NCBI GenBank assembly: GCA_963724975.1
Contig: CAVRXB010000004.1
Span: 56,621 to 120,620 of the forward strand
Direction: 5' to 3'
DNA: 64,000 nucleotides
Source: CAIWHR01 sp963724975
Lineage (GTDB): Bacteria > Pseudomonadota > Gammaproteobacteria > Burkholderiales > Casimicrobiaceae
The translations under genes and the position numbers were made by a program. Positions 1-8,840 of the stretch are shown piece after piece. Under the pieces are notes generated by a model. The model was not told the DNA's origin, searched no databases, and saw only the letters and a list, made by a program, of their open reading frames with translations. Within the stretch, counting starts at the first letter, position 1, and every line of letters begins with the position of its first letter.

Positions 1-1200
1 CGCCCGGGGCGCGACACCGATTTTTCCTATCTCAATCTGTCGCCCGCGGGCGCGGTGCGGCGGCCTGCCGTCGACACGCGGCCCTCCGAGACCATGGATG
101 TTGCCGACGCGCTCATTCGCGTCCTGGACGACGAGGGACGTGCCGTCGGCCCGTGGGATCCCAAGGCGGACCCGGAGCTCTTGCGCGCCGGATTGCGCGC
201 GATGATGAAGACCCGGATCTTCGATGCCCGCATGCAGATCGCGCAGCGGCAGAAAAAGATCTCGTTCTACATGCAGAGCTTGGGCGAGGAGGCGATCAGC
301 ATCGGGCAGGTGCTCGCGCTCAACCCGGACGACATGTGCTTTCCCACCTATCGCCAGCAGGGCATTCTCGTCGCGCGCGGCTACAGCCTCGTCGACATGA
401 TGTGCCAGCTCCTCTCGAACAGCCACGACCCGATCAAGGGGCGCCAGCTGCCGGTGATGTATTCGTCGAAGGCGAGCGGCTTCTTCTCGGTGTCGGGCAA
501 CCTCGGCACGCAATACATCCAGGCCGTGGGCTGGGCGATGGCCTCGGCGATCAAGGGCGACACGCGGGTCTCGTCGGCGTGGATCGGCGACGGCTCGACG
601 GCCGAGGCCGACTTCCACAGCGCGCTTACGTTCGCGGCGGTGTACCACGCGCCGGTCATCCTCAACATCGTCAACAACCAGTGGGCGATTTCCTCGTTCA
701 CGGGTATCGCCGGTGGCGAGGCCGCCACGTTTGCGGCGCGTGGCGTGGGCAACGGCATCGCCTCGATGCGCGTCGACGGCAACGATTTCCTGGCGGTGCT
801 CGCGACCTCGCGCTGGGCCGCGGAGCGCGCGCGGCGTGGGCTGGGGCCGACGCTGATCGAATGGGTCACGTACCGCGGCGGCGCGCACTCGACCTCCGAC
901 GATCCGTCCAAGTACCGGCCGGCGGACGACTGGAAGCGCTTTCCGCTGGGCGATCCCGTGCAGCGGTTGAAGCAACACCTGCTCTCGATCGGCGCGTTGA
1001 CGGAGGACGAGTACACGCGCACGCAGAAGGAGCTGGAGGAAGAAGTGGTCGCGGCGCAGAAGGAGGCCGAAAGCTACGGCAGCCTCGCGTCCGGCCACGT
1101 GCACGATGCATCGACGATGTTCGACGATGTCTACAAGGACATGCCGGCGCACTTGAAGCGACAGCGCGACGAGCTGGGAGCCTCCGCATGGCCTCGATGA
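1..1200 (+). CDS. bkdA1: Branched-chain 2-oxoacid dehydrogenase E1 alpha subunit (5' partial)
   Basis: Thiamine-diphosphate-dependent E1 alpha subunit that decarboxylates the 2-oxo acids derived from valine, leucine and isoleucine. The frame is open from base 1 and the codons before the first GTG (55) encode a segment (DTDFSYLNLSPAG) that matches the usual N-terminus of this subunit, so the gene starts outside the window. The ThDP-binding signature is visible as GDGSTAEADFHSAL followed by NIVNNQWAIS. The phosphorylation-loop region carries HSTSDDPSKYR. The length and the C-terminus (DVYKDMPAHLKRQRDELG) fit the family. It overlaps bkdA2 by 13 nt, which indicates translational coupling in a bkdA1-A2-B operon. 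Confidence 0.95.
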   Translation, partial: RPGRDTDFSYLNLSPAGAVRRPAVDTRPSETMDVADALIRVLDDEGRAVGPWDPKADPELLRAGLRAMMKTRIFDARMQIAQRQKKISFYMQSLGEEAISIGQVLALNPDDMCFPTYRQQGILVARGYSLVDMMCQLLSNSHDPIKGRQLPVMYSSKASGFFSVSGNLGTQYIQAVGWAMASAIKGDTRVSSAWIGDGSTAEADFHSALTFAAVYHAPVILNIVNNQWAISSFTGIAGGEAATFAARGVGNGIASMRVDGNDFLAVLATSRWAAERARRGLGPTLIEWVTYRGGAHSTSDDPSKYRPADDWKRFPLGDPVQRLKQHLLSIGALTEDEYTRTQKELEEEVVAAQKEAESYGSLASGHVHDASTMFDDVYKDMPAHLKRQRDELGASAWPR

Positions 1201-2225
1201 CGATGATCCAGGCGATCCGCTCGGCGATGGACGTGATGCTCGGGCGCGACGACAACGTGGTGGTGTTCGGCCAGGACGTGGGATTCTTCGGCGGCGTGTT
1301 CCGCTGCACGGACGGTTTGCAGGCGAAGTACGGCACCTCGCGCGTGTTCGACACGCCGATCGCCGAGGGCGGCATCGTCGGTATCGCCGTCGGCATGGGC
1401 GCGTATGGACTGCGCCCGGTCGCCGAGATCCAGTTCGCCGACTACTTCTATCCGGCCTACGACCAGATCGTGTCCGAGGCCGCGCGCGTGCGCTATCGCT
1501 CGGCGGGCGATTTCACCGCGCCGATCACCGTGCGCATGCCGTGCGGCGGCGGCATCTATGGCGGACAGACGCACAGCCAGAGTCCCGAAGCGCTGTTGAC
1601 GCACGTGTGCGGCCTGCGCACCGTGATGCCGTCCAATCCGTACGACGCCAAGGGGCTGCTCATCGCGTCGATCGAATGCGATGACCCGGTGATCTTTCTC
1701 GAGCCCAAGCGCATCTACAACGGTCCGTTCGACGGGCATCACGACAAGCCGGTGGTGCCGTGGACAGGCTTGCCTCTCGCCGAAGTGCCCGAGGGCTATT
1801 ACACGGTGCCGCTCGAATCGGCGGCGATCATCCGCCCGGGCAACGCGCTCACCGTGCTCACGTACGGCACGATGGTGTGGGTCTCGGAAGCCGCGGCGCG
1901 CGAGACCGGCATCGACGCGGAGATCATCGATCTGCGCAGCCTCTGGCCGATGGACCTCGACACCGTCGTCAATTCGGTCAGGAAGACCGGCCGCTGCGTG
2001 ATCGTCCACGAAGCGACGCGCACCAGCGGTTTCGGCGCGGAGCTCGCAGCACTCGTCCAGGAGCATTGCTTCTTCAATCTGGAGGCGCCGATCGAGCGCG
2101 TGACGGGATGGGACACCCCGTATCCGCACGCGCAGGAGTGGGCTTATTTCCCCGGCCCCGACCGGGTTGGCGCCGCGTTCCGGCGCGTGCTGGAGGAGCT
2201 GAATATGAATGCGGATTTGATATGA
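1188..2225 (+). CDS. bkdA2: Branched-chain 2-oxoacid dehydrogenase E1 beta subunit
   Basis: Beta subunit of the E1 heterotetramer, 345 residues, which is the normal size. It has the transketolase-like pyrimidine-binding domain (VFGQDVGFFGGVFR, TPIAEGGIVGIAVGMG) and a C-terminal transketolase domain (LTVLTYGTMVWVSEAA; DLRSLWPMD; HEATRTSGFGAEL). The ATG at 1188 lies inside the end of bkdA1 and is in frame with the full conserved N-terminus (MTMIQAIRSAMD). The stop overlaps the bkdB start as ATGA at 2222-2225. The three genes are therefore almost certainly one transcript. Confidence 0.95.
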   Translation: MASMTMIQAIRSAMDVMLGRDDNVVVFGQDVGFFGGVFRCTDGLQAKYGTSRVFDTPIAEGGIVGIAVGMGAYGLRPVAEIQFADYFYPAYDQIVSEAARVRYRSAGDFTAPITVRMPCGGGIYGGQTHSQSPEALLTHVCGLRTVMPSNPYDAKGLLIASIECDDPVIFLEPKRIYNGPFDGHHDKPVVPWTGLPLAEVPEGYYTVPLESAAIIRPGNALTVLTYGTMVWVSEAAARETGIDAEIIDLRSLWPMDLDTVVNSVRKTGRCVIVHEATRTSGFGAELAALVQEHCFFNLEAPIERVTGWDTPYPHAQEWAYFPGPDRVGAAFRRVLEELNMNADLI

Positions 2226-3478
2226 GCGTACACGTCGTGAAGGTGCCGGACATCGGCGAAGGCATTGCCGAAGTCGAGGTCGTCGAGTGGTACGTCGCAG
2301 CCGGGCGATACGATCAAAGCGGATCAGACCGTCGCCGACTTGATGACGGACAAGGCGACCGTGGAGGTGCCTTCGCCGATTTCGGGCCGCGTTATATCGC
2401 TCGGCGGAAAGGCCGGCGACAAGCTTGCAGTAGGCGCCGAACTGATCCGGCTCGAAACAGATGGCGCAGGCGCCGTCGGTGCGGGCAAGGCTGCGGCGGC
2501 TGCGCCTGCGGCCGGCGCGACGAGTGCTCCGTCTGCAACGACGGCCGGGAAGGCCGCCGCTGCGTCGGCCGACGCCAGTCATCAGAAACCGCGACGCCGC
2601 TTTCATCGATCGGTAAACCGCTAGCGTCGCCGTCCGTTCGCCGCCACGCGCGCGAGCTGCAGATCGAACTGTCACGCGTGCGCGGCAGCGGGCCCGGTGG
2701 ACGGATCGAGCACGACGACCTCGTGCGCCATGCGGAAGGCGCCGGCGCAAAACCCGAACGCGCGCCGCGCTACGCCGAGCGCAACGACCAGCACGATGTG
2801 GCCGTGATCGGTCTGCGCCGGCAGATCGCGCTGCGCATGCGCGAATCGCTGCGCATCCCGCATTTCACCTACGTCGAGGAAATCGACGTCACCGAGCTCG
2901 AAGCGCTGCGCGCGCAACTCAACGACGAGCACGGCAAGGAGCGAGGACGGCTCACCGTGCTGCCGTTCCTGATGCGCGCCATCGTGCTCGCCATGCCTTC
3001 GTTCCCGCAGATGAACGCGCGTTTCGACGACGAGAAGGGCATCGTCACGCGGTACGGCGCCGTGCACATCGGCGTGGCGGCGCAGACGGAGTCCGGGCTC
3101 ATGGTGCCGGTCGTGCGACATGCCGAGGCGCGCGACCTGTGGTCCAGCGCCGCCGAAGTGACGCGCCTTGCCGAAGCTGCGCGCACCGGCAAGGCGACAC
3201 GCGACGAGCTCTCCGGCTCGACGATCACCATCACGAGCCTCGGTCCCCTCGGCGGCATCGTCACCACGCCGGTGATCAACATACCGGAAGTCGCGATCGT
3301 CGGCGTGAACCGAATCGTCGAGCGACCTGTCATTAGATCTGGGGCGATCGTGCCGCGGAAAATGATGAACCTGTCGTCGTCGTTCGATCACCGCGTCGTC
3401 GACGGTCAGCAGGCGGCCGAGTTCGTGCAGGCGCTGCGCCGCTATCTCGAGTGCCCGGCATTGCTGTTCGTGGATTGA
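2222..3478 (+). pseudogene. bkdB: Branched-chain 2-oxoacid dehydrogenase E2 (lipoamide acyltransferase), two frameshifts
   Basis: E2 core of the complex, which transfers the acyl group from E1 to CoA through a swinging lipoyl arm. Order seen: N-terminal lipoyl domain (KVPDIGEGIAEVEVVEWYV, then MTDKATVEVPSPISG with the lipoyl Lys), an Ala-rich linker, the peripheral subunit-binding domain (SPSVRRHARELQIELS), and the catalytic domain ending SSSFDHRVVDGQQAAEF with the acyltransferase His and Asp. The frame breaks twice. Near 2299 one extra base (removing the A restores VAPGDT) moves the lipoyl domain into another frame. Near 2575-2590 the opposite shift returns to the first frame. The catalytic domain is intact. 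No E3 (lpdV) follows. Sequencing error or a true double indel are both possible. Confidence 0.85.
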
Positions 3479-3515
3479 TCAAACTGGACGCCAGCGACGC
3501 GCCGACAGCCAACGC

Positions 3516-5141
3516 ATGAGCGCGACGGGCCGCCCCGAGCGCGAATACCGGAGCGCGAAGCGCGAAGGTACTCCATTGAACCCTGAACGCACGCGACTGA
3601 CAGATGCGCTGCTGCTCTCGCTGCTCATTCACGCGTGGCTGTTGAGTCTGACCTTCGGTAGCCAGGGATGGTGGCTTCCCGGCTTCGGCTTGCCCTGGCA
3701 AGATCGATGGATCGAGGAACCCGATCTGCGCGTCGTCGTCGTTCCGCCGCAGGTCACAGCCGAGGAGCCGGTCGGGTCGCGGAGCCGGTGGTCGCGGAGC
3801 CGTTGCCGCAGGCGCGGGTCGAGCCGCCTGTTACCAGTAGGACGACGCCAACGCCATCCGCGTCCCGCACGCCGACCCCGCGGCCGACTACAGCAGCGAT
3901 CGTGCCGAAGACGGATCAGAGTGCAGAGGCCAATCCGGGATAGACGCCGCGACCGGTGCGGCCCCTGCACAAGCGCCTTTGCGCGCTGATCGGGCCGGTA
4001 ACAAGGCGCCGCCGTCGATCTCCCGCGCCGGCCGTGATCGCCGTGGCGCCGACCGACGAGGCCACCTGGGTCGTGCCCACCACTCCACCTGTGCCAACGC
4101 CCGTCATCGAGGCAGCGCCAAGCGTCTCGATTCCGGAGACCGCGACGCCCTCGCTTCGAGATGCTGGCGACGCAGCGCCCGCGCGAATCGACCAAGAGGC
4201 GTCAGAGCGAACGGCGCAGGCCGAGAATGCGCGGCTGGAGGCCGAACGGAGGAGGTTGCGGCCGCGCGCGTTGAGGCCGCACGCGTTGAGGCCGAGACGG
4301 GCTGAGGCTGCACGCGCTGAGGTTGAGGGGCTGAGGCCGCGCGCGTTGAGGCCGCGCGCGCTGAGGCGTGCACGCCGCGCTGAAGCTGCACGCGCAGAGG
4401 CCGCACGGGCGGAGGCTGCACGGGCTGAAGCTGCACGCGCTGAGGCTGCACGCGCTGAAGCTGCACGCGCAGAGGCTGCACGCGCTGAAGCCGCACGGGC
4501 TGAGGCTGACGCGCAGAGGCTGCACGCGCTGAGGCCGCACGGGCTGAGGCTGCACGCGCTGAGGCCGCACGCGCTGAGGCTGCACGGGCTGAGGCTGCAC
4601 GGCTGAGGCTGCACGCGCTGAGGCTGCACGCGCTGAGGCCGCACGCGCCGAAGTTGCGCAAGAGGCGGCTGCAAGACGCGAAGAAGCGCGTCGGGCGATG
4701 GGACGACAGCTGGACGAGGAAGCTGCCCGGCGTGAAGCAGCAACGGCTTCAGCAGGACCGTCACGCTCGCTGCCCCCTCCGTGGAACAGCGCACGTCGAT
4801 ACAGGCTCTTCGGTCGCACTGACCCCAACGAGGACATCATCCGGTACGCGGAAGCCTGGGAACGGAAGATCCAAGTGAACATGACGTTCGACATGTTCCG
4901 CGAAGCGGCGAAGCAGCCTCACAGCAATCCCATCGTGACGGTGGCCATTCGCAGCGACGGCTCGGTGGAGTCGGTGACCATCGTTCTATCCAGCGGCGTG
5001 GCGGCCCTCGACGAAGCGATACGACGCATCGTTGATATGCAGAAACCTTACCAGGCGTTCCCGCCGAACCTAGCCCACGAGTGGGACGTGATCGAGATCC
5101 GCCGAACCTGGTACTTCGACGTGGCGATCCGGCTGTACTGA
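3516..5141 (+). pseudogene. TonB/TolA-like envelope protein, frame-broken
   Basis: Resembles TonB/TolA proteins: a short cytoplasmic N-terminus, one membrane anchor (TDALLLSLLIHAWLLSL), a Pro/Ala-rich stretch, a long Ala-Glu-Arg coil and a C-terminal TonB-like domain (NPIVTVAIRSDGSVESVTIV, then YQAFPPNLAHEWDVIEIRRT) ending at 5141. The parts lie in different frames: the anchor in the frame of 3516, the Pro-rich part in the frame of 3668, a short piece in a third frame near 3960-4020, then VIAVAPTDEATWVVPTT and the repeat in the frame of 3956, and the last 147 codons in the frame of 4698. At least four indels are needed. Such a protein would link the inner-membrane proton gradient to outer-membrane functions; no ExbB/ExbD genes are adjacent. 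Confidence 0.6.
4260..4645 (+). repeat. 15-bp tandem repeat encoding Ala-Glu-Ala-Ala-Arg
   Basis: Imperfect tandem copies of a 15-nt unit (GCTGAGGCTGCACGC and variants) inside the TonB/TolA-like gene. In the coding frame they give repeated AEAAR, a predicted charged helix. Copies differ mainly at the third bases. Several indels shift the frame within the array, as expected of slippage-prone DNA or of assembly error in a repeat. Confidence 0.8.
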
Positions 5142-5276
5142 TGGGACGATGACAGGCGCTTCGCGGCCAGTTCCAGACGGTCGCCCTTACATCTCTATTT
5201 GCCGGGAAGCAGCCGTTGAGGACGTGGCCGGCGCCTGGCGATACCACGCCGCCGCCGAGCACTCAGCGAACGCAGT
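5142..5276. other. Intergenic, short dispersed motif
   Basis: No gene seen. A motif at about 5159-5182 (TTCGCGGCCAGTTCCAGACG) recurs with small changes at about 6583-6606 in the gap before the catalase gene, so it is a dispersed intergenic repeat of unknown role. Confidence 0.4.
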
Positions 5277-5435
5277 TCAGCCGCCGGGTGGCTCGTATCC
5301 GTTGGACGGGTTGTAGAGCTGTGGGTAGTTCGAGATGACGGCGAGGACATCCTTGTCGGCGGGAAGCCGTGGTTTCGGGAGTGAATAACCTATGTTGCGC
5401 TTCGGCTTCCGTCGGTCGCCGATATGTCTCAATTC
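5277..5435 (-). pseudogene. C-terminal remnant of an unidentified protein
   Basis: Reading leftward, an open frame without a start runs from the edge of the inverted-repeat element at 5436 to a TGA at 5277-5279. The translation has an ordinary globular look (PRLPADKDVLAVISNYPQLY, NPSNGYEPPGG). I do not recognise the family. The simplest reading is the 3' end of a gene cut off by the neighbouring element. Confidence 0.3.
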
Positions 5436-5603
5436 GGCCTATTCTGTTGAAAAACTCGAATGCTCCGCGTTCGTGGACGACGAGCGAAAACGTCGACCTC
5501 TTAGAACGATCCAGGATCGACGATCGTCACTCGGGTGATGGTCAGAAGACCCCGAAAAACATCGCGGCACATGACATCGAAGAGTTTTTCAACAGAATAG
5601 GCC
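5436..5603. mobile_element. MITE-like 168-bp element with 22-bp perfect inverted repeats
   Basis: Bases 5436-5457 are an exact reverse complement of 5582-5603 (arm begins GGCCTATTCTGTTGAAAAAC). The 124 bp between them has no convincing gene. Perfect terminal inverted repeats around a non-coding core are typical of non-autonomous transposon derivatives (MITEs) or the joined ends of a decayed insertion sequence. No clear target-site duplication was identified. The family of origin is not assigned. Confidence 0.6.
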
Positions 5604-5771
5604 AACTGCGGTCGTAGTGCATTACGCTCAATAGCTGACGCATTGAACGAGTCGGTACCGCGGTTGCCGGGCCAGGGACGAGCATTAACGCGTATCGCCG
5701 CGTCCGTGCTCGCCTGCGTCCGGGGCAGCAAGGAGCGTTTCGTTCGCGATCGCGACCGATCGCCATGAAAT

Positions 5772-5805
5772 ACAGCCGGCCGCTGAGCGTGCTTCGGCCG
5801 GCTGT
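5772..5805 (-). terminator. Hairpin terminator after the ferritin-like gene
   Basis: An 11-bp perfect stem (ACAGCCGGCCG at 5772-5782 with CGGCCGGCTGT at 5795-5805) and a 12-nt loop lie immediately after the stop codon at 5807-5809. On the minus strand the stem is followed by ATTTC, only a short T run. Confidence 0.6.
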
Positions 5806-5806
5806 T

Positions 5807-6334
5807 TCAGTAGCCCATCCGCGTCGACGTGTCGTCCTGGTCTTCCACGTCGAGCTTGGCTTCCGGAGGCAGCTTCTTGATGATCTCTTCGATCATGCGA
5901 ACGTGATCGGCCTCTTCTGCCCGCAACTCCTCAAATAGCGCCTTGACGTCCGGCTGCTTGACGTAGCGGAGGGCCAGGTCGTAAAACGCGAAGGCCTTCT
6001 TTTCGGAGGACAACGCCACCAGGTACGCATCGAGCGGGGACATATTCTGACGGGGTGCGCCGAAGTCTGGGGCTTCCACGTCAAAGATGTCGTCGAGCCT
6101 GACCTTCGGGCGTTCGTCGCCAAATAGCGCGAGCCGGCGCTCAGCGATCTGTTCACCGTGCTTATTCTCATTGACGGCCATCGATTGAAATACCGACGCG
6201 GCATCATCGTCATAACGGCTTCCGAGTTGTTCGACGAACTGCGTGTACCGCTTATATGCTTCGACCTCTATCAAGGTCGCGAGATCGAGAGCGTCTACCA
6301 AAGTGAGTTTGGAGTAATCAAGTCTTGTTGGCAT
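5807..6334 (-). CDS. Ferritin-like / rubrerythrin-type di-iron protein
   Basis: A 175-residue four-helix protein with the spaced metal ligands of the ferritin-like superfamily: EVEAYKRY in helix 1, NENKHGEQI in helix 2, SSEKKAFAFY in helix 3 and EEADHVRMIEEI in helix 4. No rubredoxin-type CxxC domain is present, so it resembles the short ferritin-family proteins rather than full rubrerythrin. Likely an iron-oxidising or peroxide-scavenging cytoplasmic protein (family inference). The start was placed at the ATG at 6334 because AGGAG precedes it by 4 nt; a longer frame to 6403 lacks such a site. It lies beside the catalase gene, in the opposite direction. Confidence 0.8.
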   Translation of the reverse strand: MPTRLDYSKLTLVDALDLATLIEVEAYKRYTQFVEQLGSRYDDDAASVFQSMAVNENKHGEQIAERRLALFGDERPKVRLDDIFDVEAPDFGAPRQNMSPLDAYLVALSSEKKAFAFYDLALRYVKQPDVKALFEELRAEEADHVRMIEEIIKKLPPEAKLDVEDQDDTSTRMGY

Positions 6335-6863
6335 ATAGCTCCTGGCTACCATGAAGCGGAAAGCTGAGTGCGAGCCAGTTCGATCTATGGGGAATTCAAA
6401 CAACTGTCCCCGGCACGCAAAACAGTATCACCGCGCCGACCATTCGGTCAAAGCGGGGCTTGCCGCTGCCATCGCGGGTTCACAAGCCGCCCGTGGATAG
6501 ACAGGCGCGGCTTGCGAAGTTCGGCTCCGCAGCAATGAACGGCAGCTTCGGGGCGTTCTGAGACCGTCGACGAAGAGGCGGTTCGCGGCCAACTCCGGAC
6601 GGTCGAGCTCCCACTCCAAAGCGGCTGCGGCGTAGTGGTTGCAGACGCGTCGCGCGTCGCGGACAACAGTGTCCTGTTTCGACCTTTTTCTGATGGTTTG
6701 TTGATCCCCGACATAACGGGTGATCACACATGGTGGAACATTCATATTGGTTAGAGTTGTAGAGCTTCTGTCCGGCGCGTCGGGCGGTTGGTCGCTTTGC
6801 CGCGTCGCGCAACTGCGCGATTAGCTATAAGACAATGGACCCATCACCTAGCAGGAGAACTAT
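6335..6863. other. Intergenic region between ferritin-like and catalase genes
   Basis: About 530 bp between divergent genes that should hold both promoters. It contains the second copy of the dispersed motif (about 6583-6606, compare 5159-5182). Small frames here look random. No clear OxyR or Fur site could be defined by eye. Confidence 0.5.
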
Positions 6864-8348
6864 ATGAGCGAAAAGAGACTGACCACTACCGCGGGATGCC
6901 CGGTCGTCGACAACCAGAACATCCTGACAGCCGGCCCACGAGGACCGCAGTTGCTACAGGACGTATGGTTCCTGGAGAAGCTCGCTCACTTTGATCGTGA
7001 AGTGATACCCGAGCGGCGCATGCATGCCAAGGGCTCGGGCGCCTATGGCACGTTTACCGCTACACACGACATCACGAAGTACACCCGGGCGAAGATCTTC
7101 TCCGAGATCGGCAAGAAGACCGAAGTGTTCGCCCGGTTCACCACCGTCGCCGGGGAACGCGGTGCGGCTGATGCCGAGCGCGACATCCGGGGTTTCGCCG
7201 TCAAGTTCTACACCGACGAGGGCAACTGGGATCTGGTGGGAAACAACACACCGGTGTTCTTCCTGCGCGATCCGCTGAAGTTCCCCGACCTCAATCATGC
7301 AGTCAAGCGCGACCCTCGGACCAACCTGCGCAGCGCGAAGAACAACTGGGACTTCTGGACCTCGCTACCAGAGGCGCTGCATCAGGTCACCATCGTGATG
7401 AGCGACCGCGGCATCCCGGCGACCTACCGCCACATGCACGGCTTCGGCAGCCACACGTTCAGCTTCATCAACGCAAAGAACGAGCGCTTCTGGGTCAAGT
7501 TCCACTTCAGGTCGCAACAGGGCATCAGGAACCTCACCGACGCCGAAGCGGAAGCAATCATCGGCAAGGACCGCGAGAGCCACCAGCGTGATCTCTATGA
7601 AAGCATTGAGAAGGGCGACTTTCCGAAATGGACGCTCGAAGTTCAGATCATGCCGGAGACCGACGCTGCGAAGGTGCCCCATAACCCCTTCGATCTCACC
7701 AAGGTCTGGCCGCATAAGGACTACCCGCTAATCGAGGTGGGTGTGATGGAACTGAACCGGAATCCGGAGAACTTCTTTGCCGAGGTTGAACAATCGGCGT
7801 TCAATCCGGCGAACGTCGTCCCGGGAATCGGCTTCTCGCCAGACAAGATGCTGCAGGGGCGCTTGTTCGCCTACGGCGACGCACAGCGCTATCGGCTGGG
7901 CGTCAATCACCACTTGATTCCGGTGAACGCCGCGCGCTGCCCGGTGCACAGTTATCACCGCGACGGCGCCATGCGGGTAGACGGCAACCACGACAGCACC
8001 CTCGGTTACGAACCTAACGACCAAGGCGAATGGGCCGAGCAGCCAGGTTACCGCGAGCCGCCGTTAAGCCTGGAGGGCGCCGCAGACCATTGGAATCATC
8101 GCGAGGACATGGACTATCACTCGCAGCCTGGTGCGCTGTTCCGCTTGATGAGCCCGGCCCAGCAACAGGCGTTGTTCGACAACACTGCCCGCTCCATTCG
8201 TGCGGCACCGAAGGAAATCCAGATTCGCCACATCCGCAATTGCCTGAAGGCTGACCTAGCCTATGGCAACGGCGTTGCGGCCGCGCTAGGTTATCGCAAG
8301 GGCGTCGCCCATGAGTTGGACATTGCCATGAGCGAGGTGCCCGCTTAA
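6864..8348 (+). CDS. katA: Haem catalase (small-subunit, clade 3 type)
   Basis: Cytoplasmic haem enzyme that splits hydrogen peroxide to water and oxygen. It is 494 residues, the size of small-subunit catalases. Visible residues: catalytic His54 in RRMHAKGSGAYG, the distal Asn in DLVGNNTPVFF, and the proximal haem-ligand Tyr in RLFAYGDAQRYRLG. The ATG follows AGGAG with 7 nt spacing (GCAGGAGAACTATATG). The C-terminus (HELDIAMSEVPA) is near normal for the family. The gene symbol is given by family resemblance only. Confidence 0.95.
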   Translation: MSEKRLTTTAGCPVVDNQNILTAGPRGPQLLQDVWFLEKLAHFDREVIPERRMHAKGSGAYGTFTATHDITKYTRAKIFSEIGKKTEVFARFTTVAGERGAADAERDIRGFAVKFYTDEGNWDLVGNNTPVFFLRDPLKFPDLNHAVKRDPRTNLRSAKNNWDFWTSLPEALHQVTIVMSDRGIPATYRHMHGFGSHTFSFINAKNERFWVKFHFRSQQGIRNLTDAEAEAIIGKDRESHQRDLYESIEKGDFPKWTLEVQIMPETDAAKVPHNPFDLTKVWPHKDYPLIEVGVMELNRNPENFFAEVEQSAFNPANVVPGIGFSPDKMLQGRLFAYGDAQRYRLGVNHHLIPVNAARCPVHSYHRDGAMRVDGNHDSTLGYEPNDQGEWAEQPGYREPPLSLEGAADHWNHREDMDYHSQPGALFRLMSPAQQQALFDNTARSIRAAPKEIQIRHIRNCLKADLAYGNGVAAALGYRKGVAHELDIAMSEVPA

Positions 8349-8373
8349 GGAACGTTACAGCTGACAATCGGTT

Positions 8374-8408
8374 GCAGCAGGCGACGCCACCACCGCACCG
8401 CCTGCTGC
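8374..8408 (+). terminator. Stem-loop downstream of catalase
   Basis: A 10-bp perfect stem (GCAGCAGGCG with CGCCTGCTGC) with a 15-nt loop starts 25 nt after the catalase stop. No T run follows, so it may be a 3'-end stabilising hairpin rather than an intrinsic terminator. Confidence 0.4.
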
Positions 8409-8840
8409 ACCGAAACGTTGAACGTCTGCTTTCCTTTAGGCTGGGTGACCGTTCAGGGTTGCGGGTTCAACCGGTCGATGCAACACCGCCCATCCCTACA
8501 GACAAGGGTTTGAAGCCTATGGCCTTCCTGCGACGTGACTCAGCTACGATCCGAGATCGTACAAGCACGAGTGAAAGGGCACGGGAAACAGCGCTACTCG
8601 CGATTAGTACCGATTTGACAAGCACTTGCTGTTGCGTCTCCTAAACCTAGCATGTGTTGCGTCGACGTTGAATCCACAGTCGTAAGCGGTCATTCAATCA
8701 TCCACTTTCGTGCCGAGCGAGGTTTAGAATTTGCCGACCACCGGGATGGCCGGACGTAGAGCGTACCCCGTTACGGTTGCGACTGGGACCAAAGGGTCAG
8801 CATCGGGACGCGCGCCCCGAAACCACCAGGAGGAGATCCC
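8409..8840. other. Intergenic region, no gene seen
   Basis: About 430 bp of mixed, lower-GC sequence without a convincing frame or RNA gene. It ends in the strong Shine-Dalgarno sequence of the next gene. Confidence 0.5.

Noticed and set aside
153..1187. Very long open frame continuing from 153 into bkdA2
   Set aside because: The part before 1188 is an Arg/Gly-rich shadow of bkdA1 in another frame; the true start is the ATG at 1188.
5369..5617. 82-codon plus-strand frame across the inverted-repeat element
   Set aside because: It spans both arms of the repeat and has no family features; the inverted repeat explains the DNA better.
8409..8840. Possible tRNA or small RNA gene
   Set aside because: No cloverleaf, T-loop consensus or convincing promoter-terminator pair could be found.
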